From contig CAUJGJ010000093.1 of NCBI GenBank assembly GCA_963170055.1, forward strand, positions 607,501 through 625,000: 17,500 nucleotides of DNA. Direction: 5' to 3'. The notes under the pieces are model-generated. The model was given only the letters and a program-made list of their open reading frames with translations. It was not told the DNA's origin and did no database searches. This document shows positions 1-10,962 of the stretch, one piece after another. This DNA comes from Halisarca cf. caerulea (Eukaryota; Porifera; Demospongiae; Chondrillida; Halisarcidae). Both the position numbers and the translations under genes were made by a program. Numbering within the stretch: the stretch's first letter is position 1; the number at the start of each line of letters is the position of its first letter.

Positions 1-69
1 TACAGCACTTATGTATCAAAAGGGATAGGTACACACATACACATATACTGTATAAGTACATACATAAAA

Positions 70-71
70 CA

Positions 72-121
<50 letters not shown>
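70..121. repeat. (CA)n microsatellite
   Basis: A simple CA dinucleotide tract of about 50 bp, with one TAC interruption near its left end. It is preceded by loosely alternating TACA sequence. It has no coding meaning. Alternating purine-pyrimidine DNA of this kind can adopt the Z form, which is general knowledge and not shown here. Confidence 0.97.
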
Positions 122-124
<3 letters not shown>

Positions 125-440
125 TGACTCCTGCAATGGGTGTCATGTGACCGAATCACCACTGATAGTCACACAAACTTGCCATTTGGAATATGAACTC
201 AGAAAAACACAACATAAAGTGAAATTCCAGCACATTCCATACAAAATCCTGAACTGCACTCCACACAGCATTCGCACTAGCACAGCATAACACAATTCAT
301 ATAGGCTATACTTTGCACATAAACTGCATGTAAACCAATACGTACATAAAAGCATCAAACACACTTCACATTCTCTCAACTACCATGTGGTCTTGTGCAT
401 TCAACTGAACTTATCTCTAGAAAGAAAGTCAGATATCCCT
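122..440. other. Unique sequence, no gene recognised
   Basis: Ordinary, mildly AT-rich sequence between the CA tract and the 16-bp minisatellite. A minus-strand frame at 143-379 gives a Cys- and Leu-rich 78-residue peptide. It has no recognisable domain, and I see no support for expression. I treat it as chance. Confidence 0.6.
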
Positions 441-840
441 GGTGTTGGATAAACCAGACGCTGGATAAACCAGGTGTTGGATAAACCAGGTGTTGGATAA
501 ACCAGACGCTGGATAAACCAGGTGTTGGATAAACCAGACGCTGGATAAACCAGGTGCTGGATAAACCAGGTGTTGGATAAACCAGGTGCTGGATAAACCA
601 GGTGTTGGATAAACCGGATGTTGGATAAACCAGGTGCTGGATAAACCAGGTGTTGGATAAACCAGGTGCTGGATAAACCAGGTGTTGGATAAACCAGGTG
701 TTGGATAAACCAGGTGTTGGATAAACCAGGTGTTGGATAAACCAGGTGCTGGATAAACCAGGTGCTGGATAAACCAGGTGTTGGATAAACCAGGTGCTGG
801 ATAAACCAGGTGTTGGATAAACCAGGTGCTGGATAAACCA
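441..840. repeat. Minisatellite, 16-bp unit x 25 copies
   Basis: I count exactly 25 head-to-tail units of 16 bp (400 bp) with consensus GGTGTTGGATAAACCA. All units have the same length. Variation sits almost entirely in the first six bases: GGTGTT, GGTGCT or GACGCT, plus one unit with GGATGTT near 615. The GACGCT type occurs only in copies 2, 5 and 7, at the left end, and GGTGCT only from copy 8 on. The unit has no stop codon on the minus strand in any frame. Overlapping minus-strand frames at 401-865 and 429-1001 therefore read the same 16-residue periodic peptide in shifted phase. That is expected from a 16-bp period and does not indicate a gene. Confidence 0.97.
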
Positions 841-1091
841 GGATAATCTGCTTTTCTACACACATTTTTATGGAGGTAAATTATAGAGAGCTGCTGGATA
901 AACAAGGGTTTGGATAAGTTAGTGTTGGATAAACCAGATCTCACCGTACATTGGTCACACACAGCAGTGTGATGCCAATACAAACATTTACATACATACA
1001 CATCTTGCTAAGTGGTCAGCTACATATGTGTGTGTGTGTAGTACATACGTATGTAGTAGTTTGGCATTGAAAATATACGTATATATACACA
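841..1091. other. Flank of the 16-bp array with a MITE-like right end
   Basis: At 889-948 there are diverged relatives of the 16-bp unit: GCTGGATAAACAAGG, then TTGGATAAGTTAG, then GTGTTGGATAAACCAG followed by ATCTCACCGTA. The last stretch has the layout of the right end of the MITEs elsewhere in the window, for example GTGTTGGATTATAG followed by AGATTTCACTG at 3732-3755. The rest, 950-1091, is TACA/TACG-rich sequence in which I see nothing else. Confidence 0.5.
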
Positions 1092-1262
1092 CAGTAGAGC
1101 TTGGATAGTAAGTACCCCCAAGGGTAGGCAAAATAGGTACTCACTATCAGAGGTAATTGCCATCCAAGGTGCTTTCAACAGCATTGGGTAGGGACAGAGC
1201 AATGAGTACTTACTATCCAGGAGCATTCATTAACCGAGGTAGTTGCTAACAGAGTTGGACTG
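1092..1262 (-). mobile_element. Short TIR element, family E, about 171 bp
   Basis: The element starts CAGTAGAGCTTGGATAGTA and ends CTAACAGAGTTGGACTG followed by TA. Read on the minus strand it aligns by eye with the element at 9297-9664 once the nested insert there is removed. Shared blocks include CTCCTGGATAGTAAGT near the left and a TACYTATT...CCCTTG block near the right. It has no transposase, so it would be non-autonomous. The left flank is CA instead of TA, so the target duplication is imperfect. Family assignment to TA-target cut-and-paste elements (Tc1/mariner or pogo-like) is inference. Confidence 0.6.
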
Positions 1263-1276
1263 TATATACAGTACAA

Positions 1277-1470
1277 CAGTGAAACCTCTATTCAAGGACA
1301 ACTCTGAAATGCAGCCACCTCCTTAAACAGGACACCATTGATCTGTCCCATTTGAAGTCCCTCACATTGACATGTGTACATTGAAATCCTCTAAAACAAG
1401 GACACCTTCATATACACAGGGAAGCTCACTGTGGTCCCATTGGTGTCCTTACTACAGAGGGGATTCACTG
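1277..1470 (+). mobile_element. Short TIR element, family A, about 194 bp
   Basis: The left end CAGTGAAACCTCTATTCAAG is the approximate inverse of the right end GTCCTTACTACAGAGGGGA followed by TTCACTG. The right flank is TA and the left flank is AA. The body aligns with 10975-11150: both contain AACAGGACACCAT, CTGTCCCATTTG and CATTGACATGTGTACATT in the same order. In this copy the segment just inside the right end, from about 1417, occurs once. In the 10963 copy it is amplified. It has no coding capacity. A plus-strand frame at 1372-1569 is incidental. Confidence 0.7.
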
Positions 1471-1473
1471 TAC

Positions 1474-1557
1474 ACAGAGGAACCCCTCTATTCTGGACAC
1501 CTTGAGACCAGAAAGGGCTGTTCTGGTCATGTAAGTGTCCTCATTTCAGGGGTTGAA
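1474..1557. mobile_element. Small foldback element abutting family A
   Basis: A compact inverted-repeat unit directly follows the preceding element. The outer arms are AACCCCTCTATTCTGGACAC on the left and AGTGTCCTCATTTCAGGGGTT on the right, and they are imperfectly complementary. Inside is a perfect 8-bp hairpin, GACCAGAA at 1506-1513 and TTCTGGTC at 1521-1528. The outer arms resemble diverged family A termini. It could be a deleted family A derivative or a separate foldback insertion. Confidence 0.5.
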
Positions 1558-2276
<719 letters not shown>

Positions 2277-2297
2277 ATCCATATGAAAGTAGAAAGT

Positions 2298-2319
2298 ACA
2301 CACATGCACACACACACAT

Positions 2320-2393
<74 letters not shown>

Positions 2394-2436
2394 ACACACG
2401 CACACACACACACACACACACACTGACACAGACACA

Positions 2437-2471
<35 letters not shown>
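2298..2471. repeat. (CA)n microsatellite, interrupted
   Basis: About 174 bp of CA repeat with interruptions ATGCACAC (two near the left end), ATACAC, ACGCAC and a GACACAGACACAGACA stretch near 2424-2439. It lies in inverted orientation to the GT tract on its left. The Thr/His and Val/Cys polymers read through both tracts are repeat artefacts. Confidence 0.97.
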
Positions 2472-2950
2472 GATGCATCACATTGTGTAATCAATGCACA
2501 CAAGAGGTCGTCTTACGTAGGTAGGTACTTTCTAACAACCTTGCTAAACATACGTAGTGTGCAACATTATAACATACAATAATACAAACAACATGAGTCA
2601 CTGGGTCAGAATGAAAAGACCTTTCATCCCACCCCCCAGTGTCAAACAGCTGATAGGAGACATGCACACATATGCTGACTCAGCACTTTCCTCATAATAG
2701 GCCTGTCCCATAGGTGAAAATTATTCACCTTCACACTAAATACACTGAATGGGTGTCAGTGGTTCCTGTGTAAACAAATGCCCACAAGGTAAACACTGCA
2801 CAATCAGGACAAAGCAATCCTCATTGATTCCCATACAAATGGTGAAGTGGTTCAGCATTGGACTGCACAATTAGGAAATGCACATGTGCATACTAGGTAG
2901 TGTGAATCTGAATATCTCACTCTGACAAAAGATTGAGAGTGGTAATGATT

Positions 2951-2951
<1 letters not shown>
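2472..2951. other. Unique sequence with a weak tRNA A-box-like motif
   Basis: There is no gene here. At 2840-2850 the sequence TGGTGAAGTGG fits the internal A-box pattern TRGYNNANNGG of tRNA and tRNA-derived SINE promoters. It is followed by TTCAGCATTGGACTGC, which reads like a tRNA D-arm region. The best B-box candidate, AGTGTGAATCT at 2899-2909, is poor. No tRNA fold was found. A decayed SINE head is possible but weakly supported. Confidence 0.4.
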
Positions 2952-3599
<648 letters not shown>

Positions 3600-3755
3600 C
3601 TGTGAAACCTCCATAATCCGACACAGGTATGGAGGTTGTCGGATTATCCAGTGTTTCCTTAGTATATAGTCAAACGTGGTGATAGTCTTTCAGAATATGA
3701 TCTGATCGGAGAGAATGTTGGATTATGGAGGTGTTGGATTATAGAGATTTCACTG
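3600..3755 (+). mobile_element. MITE, family B, about 156 bp
   Basis: The left end CTGTGAAACCTCCATAATCC pairs with the right end GGATTATAGAGATTTCACTG. A TA lies immediately before the left end; the right flank is CA. An inner hairpin has perfect 11-bp arms, ATAATCCGACA at 3613-3623 and TGTCGGATTAT at 3637-3647. The right portion carries two related blocks, GTTGGATTATGGAG and GTTGGATTATAGAG, so the terminal motif is already duplicated once. No coding capacity. Truncated relatives lie at 9667 and 13504. Confidence 0.75.
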
Positions 3756-3830
3756 CACAGTGGAAACTGGTTAACAAGAATCCCAAGTTGACTGGAATTA
3801 ATTTTCTGCTAAAAGTGATTCTTGTCAAAC
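3756..3830. repeat. Foldback sequence next to family B MITE
   Basis: Directly after the MITE lies CAGTGGAAACTGGTTAACAA and, 35 bp further inside, its partial inverse. Perfect 9-bp arms are ACAAGAATC at 3774-3782 and GATTCTTGT at 3817-3825. The start CAGTGGAAAC resembles the MITE terminus consensus, so this may be the remnant of another TIR element. Confidence 0.45.
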
Positions 3831-4162
3831 GTAAAAAGATAGCATGTTGAATATACCACTCGGTTCACAGAAAACATTTTGCTCAACATTATTAATTTTC
3901 TTGATAACCAAGTTTACCTTACATGTGTACACTGTCGTAGGAACACACTATGGAGCAGATACAGCAACAAACCTCGAAGAGCAAAACGTGAATTTGTTGC
4001 CAGATCATGCTAGGAATGTGTGTACTGAAACCAACACGACTGGATCTGCAGGCAAGCACATACCGTCAAACCCAGATAAGTGCCTGGAAACAGCTACCAA
4101 CTATTTGACACAAAATGGTCTAGTTTCAAAGCAGACAATATGTACATGACATATTTAGCTTA
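3831..4162. other. Unique sequence with a 101-codon open frame
   Basis: A plus-strand frame at 3844-4149 encodes 101 residues with a hydrophobic start (residues about 14-32) and a polar, Thr/Asn-rich remainder. The hydrophobic start could mimic a signal peptide. I recognise no family, and the frame ends just before the CA tract. I do not call it a gene. Confidence 0.4.
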
Positions 4163-4655
<493 letters not shown>

Positions 4656-5608
4656 AACTGGCACAGACATTATCTACAGTGAAAATGTGTATTATTGCAG
4701 TGAAAGTTGACACCTCTGTAAGCCAACATTCACTTTATGTTGACCATCTTATGAGGTACAGTCACCACATAATGATAAGAGTCACTCTGTGCACTGGCAT
4801 ACATAGGTACATTCTATATGCATTGTCATACTTACACAGACTTGCAGTCTGGGGTCATGGGAAGTCATATCAAACTTATCGCACGATTGTACCAGTCAGA
4901 CGTGATCGAGTTACAGCAGACGCGCACGGACATGTTCAACTGAAATGGCTGGTTAGTTTAGGCTACACTGTATGTTTGGGCTACACTCGAGCAGAACACT
5001 CATTTGTTATCATTGAAATGTATCATTCTTGTTAAATAGTATTTTAATAGTACATACACACAAGTATGTATGTACTTGTGTGTAATCTGAAGTATTCCTT
5101 CATGAAAGGAAATTTGATGGTATTTCAATTGATAAACATTCAACAGACAAGAGATTTGGAAAGTGACCAAACCAGAATTACAACAATCTCTCTTTGATCT
5201 AGGCACGTAAACCTTAAGTGATTTACATGACAGTATAAACAGTTTCAGGGACAGCTGGACAGAGAACACTTCATGAACTCTCCACACACGTAATAGAGGA
5301 CAATTGGAAGCTATTAATGTACGAATGCATGTACATTGAACAGCATACAACTACATGTACGAATTAGTGCTGTTCCCATACCAGTGTACATACATGTCCT
5401 TTGGTGTTCGCTATTCTCTAAAAACTTTAGTTATTTAAAATAATTTGTTAGAAGACACGTTCAGTGGTAGCTAAAGGGTTAATGCTTGACTCAATGTACC
5501 CTTCAACAGCACAGCTGGATTGAGAAAACACTAAAATATGTACATATACGTACACATGTCGGTAGGAGTGAACCACTAGTGCTACATGCTGAGGTTGCGA
5601 GAGAAACA
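4656..5608. other. Unique sequence, open frames not recognised
   Basis: About 950 bp with little repeat content. The stretch CAGTGAAAGTTGACACCTC at 4699-4717, followed by TGTAAGCCAACA, resembles a diverged MITE left end with a short insert. A plus-strand frame at 4679-5035 (118 codons) starts inside it. A minus-strand frame at 5000-5350 (116 codons) is also open. Neither resembles a family I know. An imperfect repeat occurs within 4956-4990, where GGCTACACT appears twice. Confidence 0.45.
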
Positions 5609-5610
5609 TA

Positions 5611-5798
5611 CTGTGAAACTTCCCTACTCCGACACTTAGTGGGACTTGCAAAAAGTGTATGCTAGATTAGGAGGATGTTGGATTACAGACATCCTCCTGA
5701 TCTTATTACTAGTTTACTGTGGCGAGTGTACTTGATAAGATGGTTGGATAAGAGAGAGTGTCAGATTGTAGGGGTGTTAGACTACAGAGGATTCACAG
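5611..5798 (+). mobile_element. MITE, family B-like, 188 bp with TA duplication
   Basis: The left end CTGTGAAACTTCCCTACTCC and right end GGATTCACAG are inverted, and TA flanks both sides (5609-5610 and 5799-5800). This is the clearest TA target duplication of this family in the window. The right portion repeats the family motif as TTGGATAAGAG, then GTGTCAGATTGTAGG, then GTGTTAGACTACAGAGG. A separate hairpin lies within 5672-5700, where AGGAGGATGT and ACATCCTCCT are perfect inverse arms. No transposase is present. Confidence 0.75.
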
Positions 5799-5800
5799 TA

Positions 5801-6104
5801 TCACCCAGGATACATACAGAATCTCTGTTTTTAGCAGCACTGACAATAGGACAAAATGCAAGTTGCCCTGTTGGCTACATTTCCCCTTCAACGTCATCCA
5901 TTGATGGCAAGCCTCAGAGTACAGGAAGAGACAACCAGGAGGAAATGGTGCTGTAAGACACTCCGGAAAATTGTTTCCCCGCGGATTGTTGACCAATTGT
6001 ACGTAATTCAAAACGTATTCTGTTATAGTCAAAACACATGCAGTTTATCCCAGTCAAACACACATCAATCAGAGTCTGCTTGCCAAGCACTATAGGCTTT
6101 ATAC
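5801..6104. other. Unique sequence, no gene recognised
   Basis: About 300 bp of ordinary sequence between a MITE and the 7/8-bp array. Short open frames exist on both strands. None is recognisable. Confidence 0.5.
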
Positions 6105-6125
6105 AGTACTGCAGACTGCAGTACT
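6105..6125. repeat. Perfect 10-bp-arm palindrome at array edge
   Basis: AGTACTGCAG and CTGCAGTACT flank a single central A, making a 21-bp perfect inverted repeat exactly where the 7/8-bp array begins. The right arm runs into the first array unit, GTACTACA. Confidence 0.9.
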
Positions 6126-6671
6126 ACACAGTGCTACAGTGCTACAGTGCTACGGTGCTACAGTGCTACAGGCTACAGGATACAGTGCTACGGTGCTACG
6201 GTGCTACAGTGCTACAGGCTACAGGATACAGTGCTACGGTGCTACAGTGCTACAGACTACAGTGCTACAGGCTATAGGCTACAGTGCTACAGTGCTACAG
6301 TACTACAGGCTACAGTGCTACAGGCTACAGGCTACAGTGCTACAGTGCTACAGTACTACAGGCTACAGTGCTACAGTGTTACAGTGCTACATAGTGCTAC
6401 AGTGCTACAGTACTACAGGCTACAGTGCTACAGTACTACATAGTGCTACAGTGCTACAGGCTACAGTGCTACAGGCTACGGTGCTACAGTGCTACAGGCT
6501 ACAGTGCTACAAGCTACAGTGCTACAGGCTACAGTGCTACAGTACTACAGGCTACAGTGCTACAGGCTACAGTGCTACAGGATACAGGCTACAGGCTACA
6601 GTGCTACAGTGCTACAGTGCTACAGGCTATGGTGCTACAGGCTACGGTGCTACAGGCTACAGGCTACAGTA
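6126..6671. repeat. Mixed 7/8-bp tandem array (GGCTACA and GTGCTACA)
   Basis: About 70 units alternate irregularly between a heptamer GGCTACA and an octamer GTGCTACA. Minor types are GTACTACA, GGATACA, GTGCTACG and a TA-extended TAGTGCTACA. A five-unit block (GTGCTACG, two GTGCTACA, GGCTACA, GGATACA) occurs twice near 6150-6230, so block duplication is visible. The plus strand is almost free of stops in all three frames, which produces several overlapping Leu/Gln/Cys/Tyr-rich frames between 6038 and 6697. These are not genes. Confidence 0.95.
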
Positions 6672-8288
<1,617 letters not shown>

Positions 8289-8333
8289 ACGTATGTATGT
8301 ACGTATGTATGTATGTATGTACCTACGTACGAG
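8289..8333. repeat. (TACG/TATG)n tetranucleotide tract
   Basis: About 45 bp of GTAT/GTAC tetramers containing TACGTATGTATGTACG. It is rich in the palindromes GTAC and TACGTA, which recur across the window. Confidence 0.9.
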
Positions 8334-8668
8334 TAGACCTGAAGACACTGGAAACTGCACTAAGCAGCTAACAATTCACACCTTCAGAGGAGGCTAATGT
8401 GGTGTTGCCCTCAAGCCCTGCAAGTCCCCTGGCCATTGGTGTGAGCAACAGGTACGTATAAGTGCAAAGTGGATGGTGACTTCATGCTACGACTACCCCT
8501 TATGGATGTAATTTTAAGGGGTATGTGTACGTACGTATGTATAATTGCATAACAGTGAAGTAATAAGTCACATTACATCACTGACATTCTGGGTAGGAAA
8601 AACTGCTGCAAAGCAAAAATCACACAAAATGTGCAATAGTTTTAATACACTAGAAGTCCATTAGCTTG
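8334..8668. other. Unique sequence, no gene recognised
   Basis: About 335 bp. It contains a short GTACGTACGTATGTAT tract at 8527-8542. Nothing else is recognisable. Confidence 0.5.
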
Positions 8669-8859
<191 letters not shown>

Positions 8860-8981
8860 TGCATACTATTTGTGCATGTGTGGGCAACTACGTATGTGCC
8901 TATGTGTTTGCATACACACATACATACATACGCATGTAACTGCATATGCAATGTACATGTGAAAACGAATTAGCATGACAT

Positions 8982-8983
<2 letters not shown>

Positions 8984-9046
<63 letters not shown>
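8984..9046. repeat. (AT)n microsatellite
   Basis: A 63-bp perfect AT dinucleotide tract, self-complementary along its whole length and the only long AT tract in the window. Confidence 0.98.
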
Positions 9047-9049
<3 letters not shown>

Positions 9050-9296
9050 ACACAGTATCTACGTAGTTTCAAAGTCGATGGAATAACTAGTACACATATT
9101 AGGATATAGACAATCATCCCTAGACCCCATGCACATACTTATGTAGTGCACACTCACTAGAGTAACACAATGTAACTGCTCCTCATACTGCAAATAGCCT
9201 ATAATGTATGCTTGCTATTGACAGGTCTCAGGATGCCCCACTCAGTTATACAGGGACACCCAATGGTCCTTGAGAGAAGTGCTGCATTGGGAGCTA

Positions 9297-9664
9297 CCGT
9301 GGAACTTGCTTAATGAGCACCTGGAATAATACATACTCCTGGATAGTAAGTGCTCCTCATTCAGTCCTGTGTATACCTCATGTACGTACATAAACCAGCA
9401 CTGATGCTATGCCCTTCTAATACCGTATACGCTTCAATTTTTGCGTGGTATAATATTTGCGGTATTCGCGGATTGGAAACCATCCGTGAAAGTTTAGCCC
9501 GCAAAATTTTAGATTGGCAAAACATGGCTGTCTGCGCATATTAAAAGACAAAAATGGCTAAAAGCCAAAATCTGCAAAATACACACCCGCAAACATTAAA
9601 GCGTATACGGTAATAAGTACTTATTCTGTGACCCCTTGAGGTGTGTATAAGGCAGGCTTCACTG
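9297..9664 (+). mobile_element. TIR element, family E, split by a nested MITE
   Basis: The left end CCGTGGAACTTGCTTAATGA and right end TAAGGCAGGCTTCACTG are imperfect inverses. TA flanks both sides (9295-9296 and 9665-9666). Removing the nested element at 9423-9610 and one TA leaves about 178 bp, close to the 171-bp family E copy at 1092-1262, to which both halves align in opposite orientation (for example CTCCTGGATAGTAAGT at 9346-9361). No coding capacity. Confidence 0.7.
9423..9610. mobile_element. Nested MITE with CCGTATACGC termini, 188 bp
   Basis: The left end CCGTATACGCTTCAATTTTT and right end AACATTAAAGCGTATACGG are inverted. The first ten bases are perfectly complementary and about 26 in all match with few differences. 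TA flanks both sides (9421-9422 and 9611-9612), as expected for a Tc1/mariner-type TA insertion. The body repeats GCGG/CCGC and CAAAAT motifs. It is a different family from the CAGTG elements. A 64-codon frame through it is incidental. Confidence 0.8.
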
Positions 9665-9666
9665 TA

Positions 9667-9770
9667 TGCTGTCGGATTACGGAGTGACCGTTGCATATTT
9701 AACTATATGTATATGGCAACTGTACCTTGTAACATGGTTGGATTGGAGAGAATGTCAGATTATAGAGGTT
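9667..9770 (+). mobile_element. Truncated family B MITE
   Basis: It begins abruptly with GTCGGATTACGG, which matches the inner hairpin arm of the 3600 copy (from 3637), and ends GTCAGATTATAGAGGTTT. The middle shares GGAGAGAATGT with that copy. The left 35-40 bp is missing exactly where the family E element ends, so the E insertion or a later deletion removed it. The right terminus has decayed to CCCTCA. Confidence 0.6.
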
Positions 9771-10340
9771 TCCCTCATGCAACAAAGGAGGTCCGTAAAT
9801 CACAAAAAATAACGTATGTAAAAGATTGCAAAATGGTGCTACATATTCACAATGTATGCGTAGATAACTTAAATCATAGTTGTAAATTCATACGTGGATT
9901 CTGTATTAAGAATGAACTAGCATTTAACTACGTGTGTCATGAAAATAATCCAAAATGGCAATCTTTCAGGCACATTCTTTCATGATTTACGAAAATACAT
10001 AGGTAGGTAGAAGAAGGACAGCCGTGGACAGAGGACCTCTATCAACGCAGCACCTAAACATACAGTGAGCTTCAGTCCACACTTCATACTCCACAGTCAC
10101 CATCACTGAACACAAACAAGTACAGTTCCCCATTCAACAGATCAGTGTGCATTGAAGTGTGAATGGCACATACCTACCGACACGCGTGTGCACTGAAGCA
10201 GAGCCTCAACAGGAGTGTTCACCCTTTCACACAAGTGCTGCAAATTGATTGGTTGTCTCTAGAGAGGCATCCTTACAAGTCACTCAACAGTTCAAGTAAC
10301 TCACAAGGTGTCAAAAAGTGACAGGAGAGTTCCTATTGCA
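9771..10340. other. Unique sequence, no gene recognised
   Basis: About 570 bp. A frame covering 9641-9985 continues out of the truncated MITE into this region for about 70 codons. It has no recognisable domain, and its start lies in transposon sequence. Confidence 0.5.
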
Positions 10341-10536
10341 TGGACAATAACCCATACACATACATGCATAAACATTCCCTCACACTCTCGTGCACAGACA
10401 AATGTGCACGTACGTATGCGCACACATGGATGGGCATATGCATGCACGCACATAGGTACGCATACACAAGCACACAAAACACACAACATACAAGCACGCA
10501 CACCCACCCACAACACAAAACATACACACACACACT
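10341..10536. repeat. Degenerate CA-rich alternating tract
   Basis: About 195 bp of decayed CA/TG repeat with many interruptions, including GTACGTATGCG, CATATGCATGCACGC and CCCACCCAC. It gives open frames on both strands. It looks like an old microsatellite compared with the pure tracts nearby. Confidence 0.8.
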
Positions 10537-10894
10537 TTGAACAGAAGGATGATATCTTTCTTCAGACAGGAAATTGAATTTGATCTATATGGCAATCACT
10601 ATCACATTCCAAGTGCAGGTCCCTGCACTTTTGATAAAAGGCAGATAAGAACATTCAGTTTGTGCACACACAGCCCGCCATGCATGGGGTATTATGCCAT
10701 GTTTAGGGCACTTGTCCAATGGCTTCAGTATATAACACACACTGAGACAACTGGTCTGTGAAAATAATGGTCTTCTGTACCAGACAGCTGGTCTAGACAG
10801 CCTGTCTAGACCTCCAAGTTACCAGCAGGAGGTGTGAATAAGGATTGAATCCCTAACACACAAATTAGAGACAATGTTTCAATTACGAAAGTTG
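10537..10894. other. Unique sequence with a perfect palindrome
   Basis: About 360 bp. At 10790-10812 GGTCTAGACAG and CTGTCTAGACC flank one C, giving a 23-bp perfect inverted repeat. Further right, GGATTGAATCCC at 10843-10854 distantly resembles a tRNA B-box but has no matching A-box, so I do not call it. Confidence 0.5.
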
Positions 10895-10957
10895 TAGTTT
10901 TGCCCAGATGAAGTTGAAGTTCTGCCCAGATGAAGTTCTGCCCAGATGAAGTTCTGA
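10895..10957. repeat. Short tandem repeat, 16-bp unit x about 3.5
   Basis: GAAGTTCTGCCCAGAT repeats about three and a half times with one variant left copy (GTAGTTTTGCCCAGAT). It lies just before the family A element that carries the 54-bp array. Confidence 0.9.
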
Positions 10958-10962
10958 AAATA

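Noticed and set aside
401..1001. Long minus-strand frames encoding a 16-residue periodic peptide
   Set aside because: They coincide with the 16-bp minisatellite, whose unit lacks stop codons on that strand in any phase. The same peptide appears in shifted frames, so it is a by-product of the repeat.
4679..5035. 118-codon plus-strand open frame as a gene
   Set aside because: The product is not recognisable, the frame starts in MITE-like sequence, and there is no exon or promoter support. Open frames of this size are expected by chance at this composition.
8984..9046. TATA-box promoter
   Set aside because: It is a long AT microsatellite, with no initiator or downstream gene to support promoter use.
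9641..9985. 114-codon plus-strand open frame as a gene
   Set aside because: Its first third is translated from TIR-element sequence, and the remainder matches no family I know.
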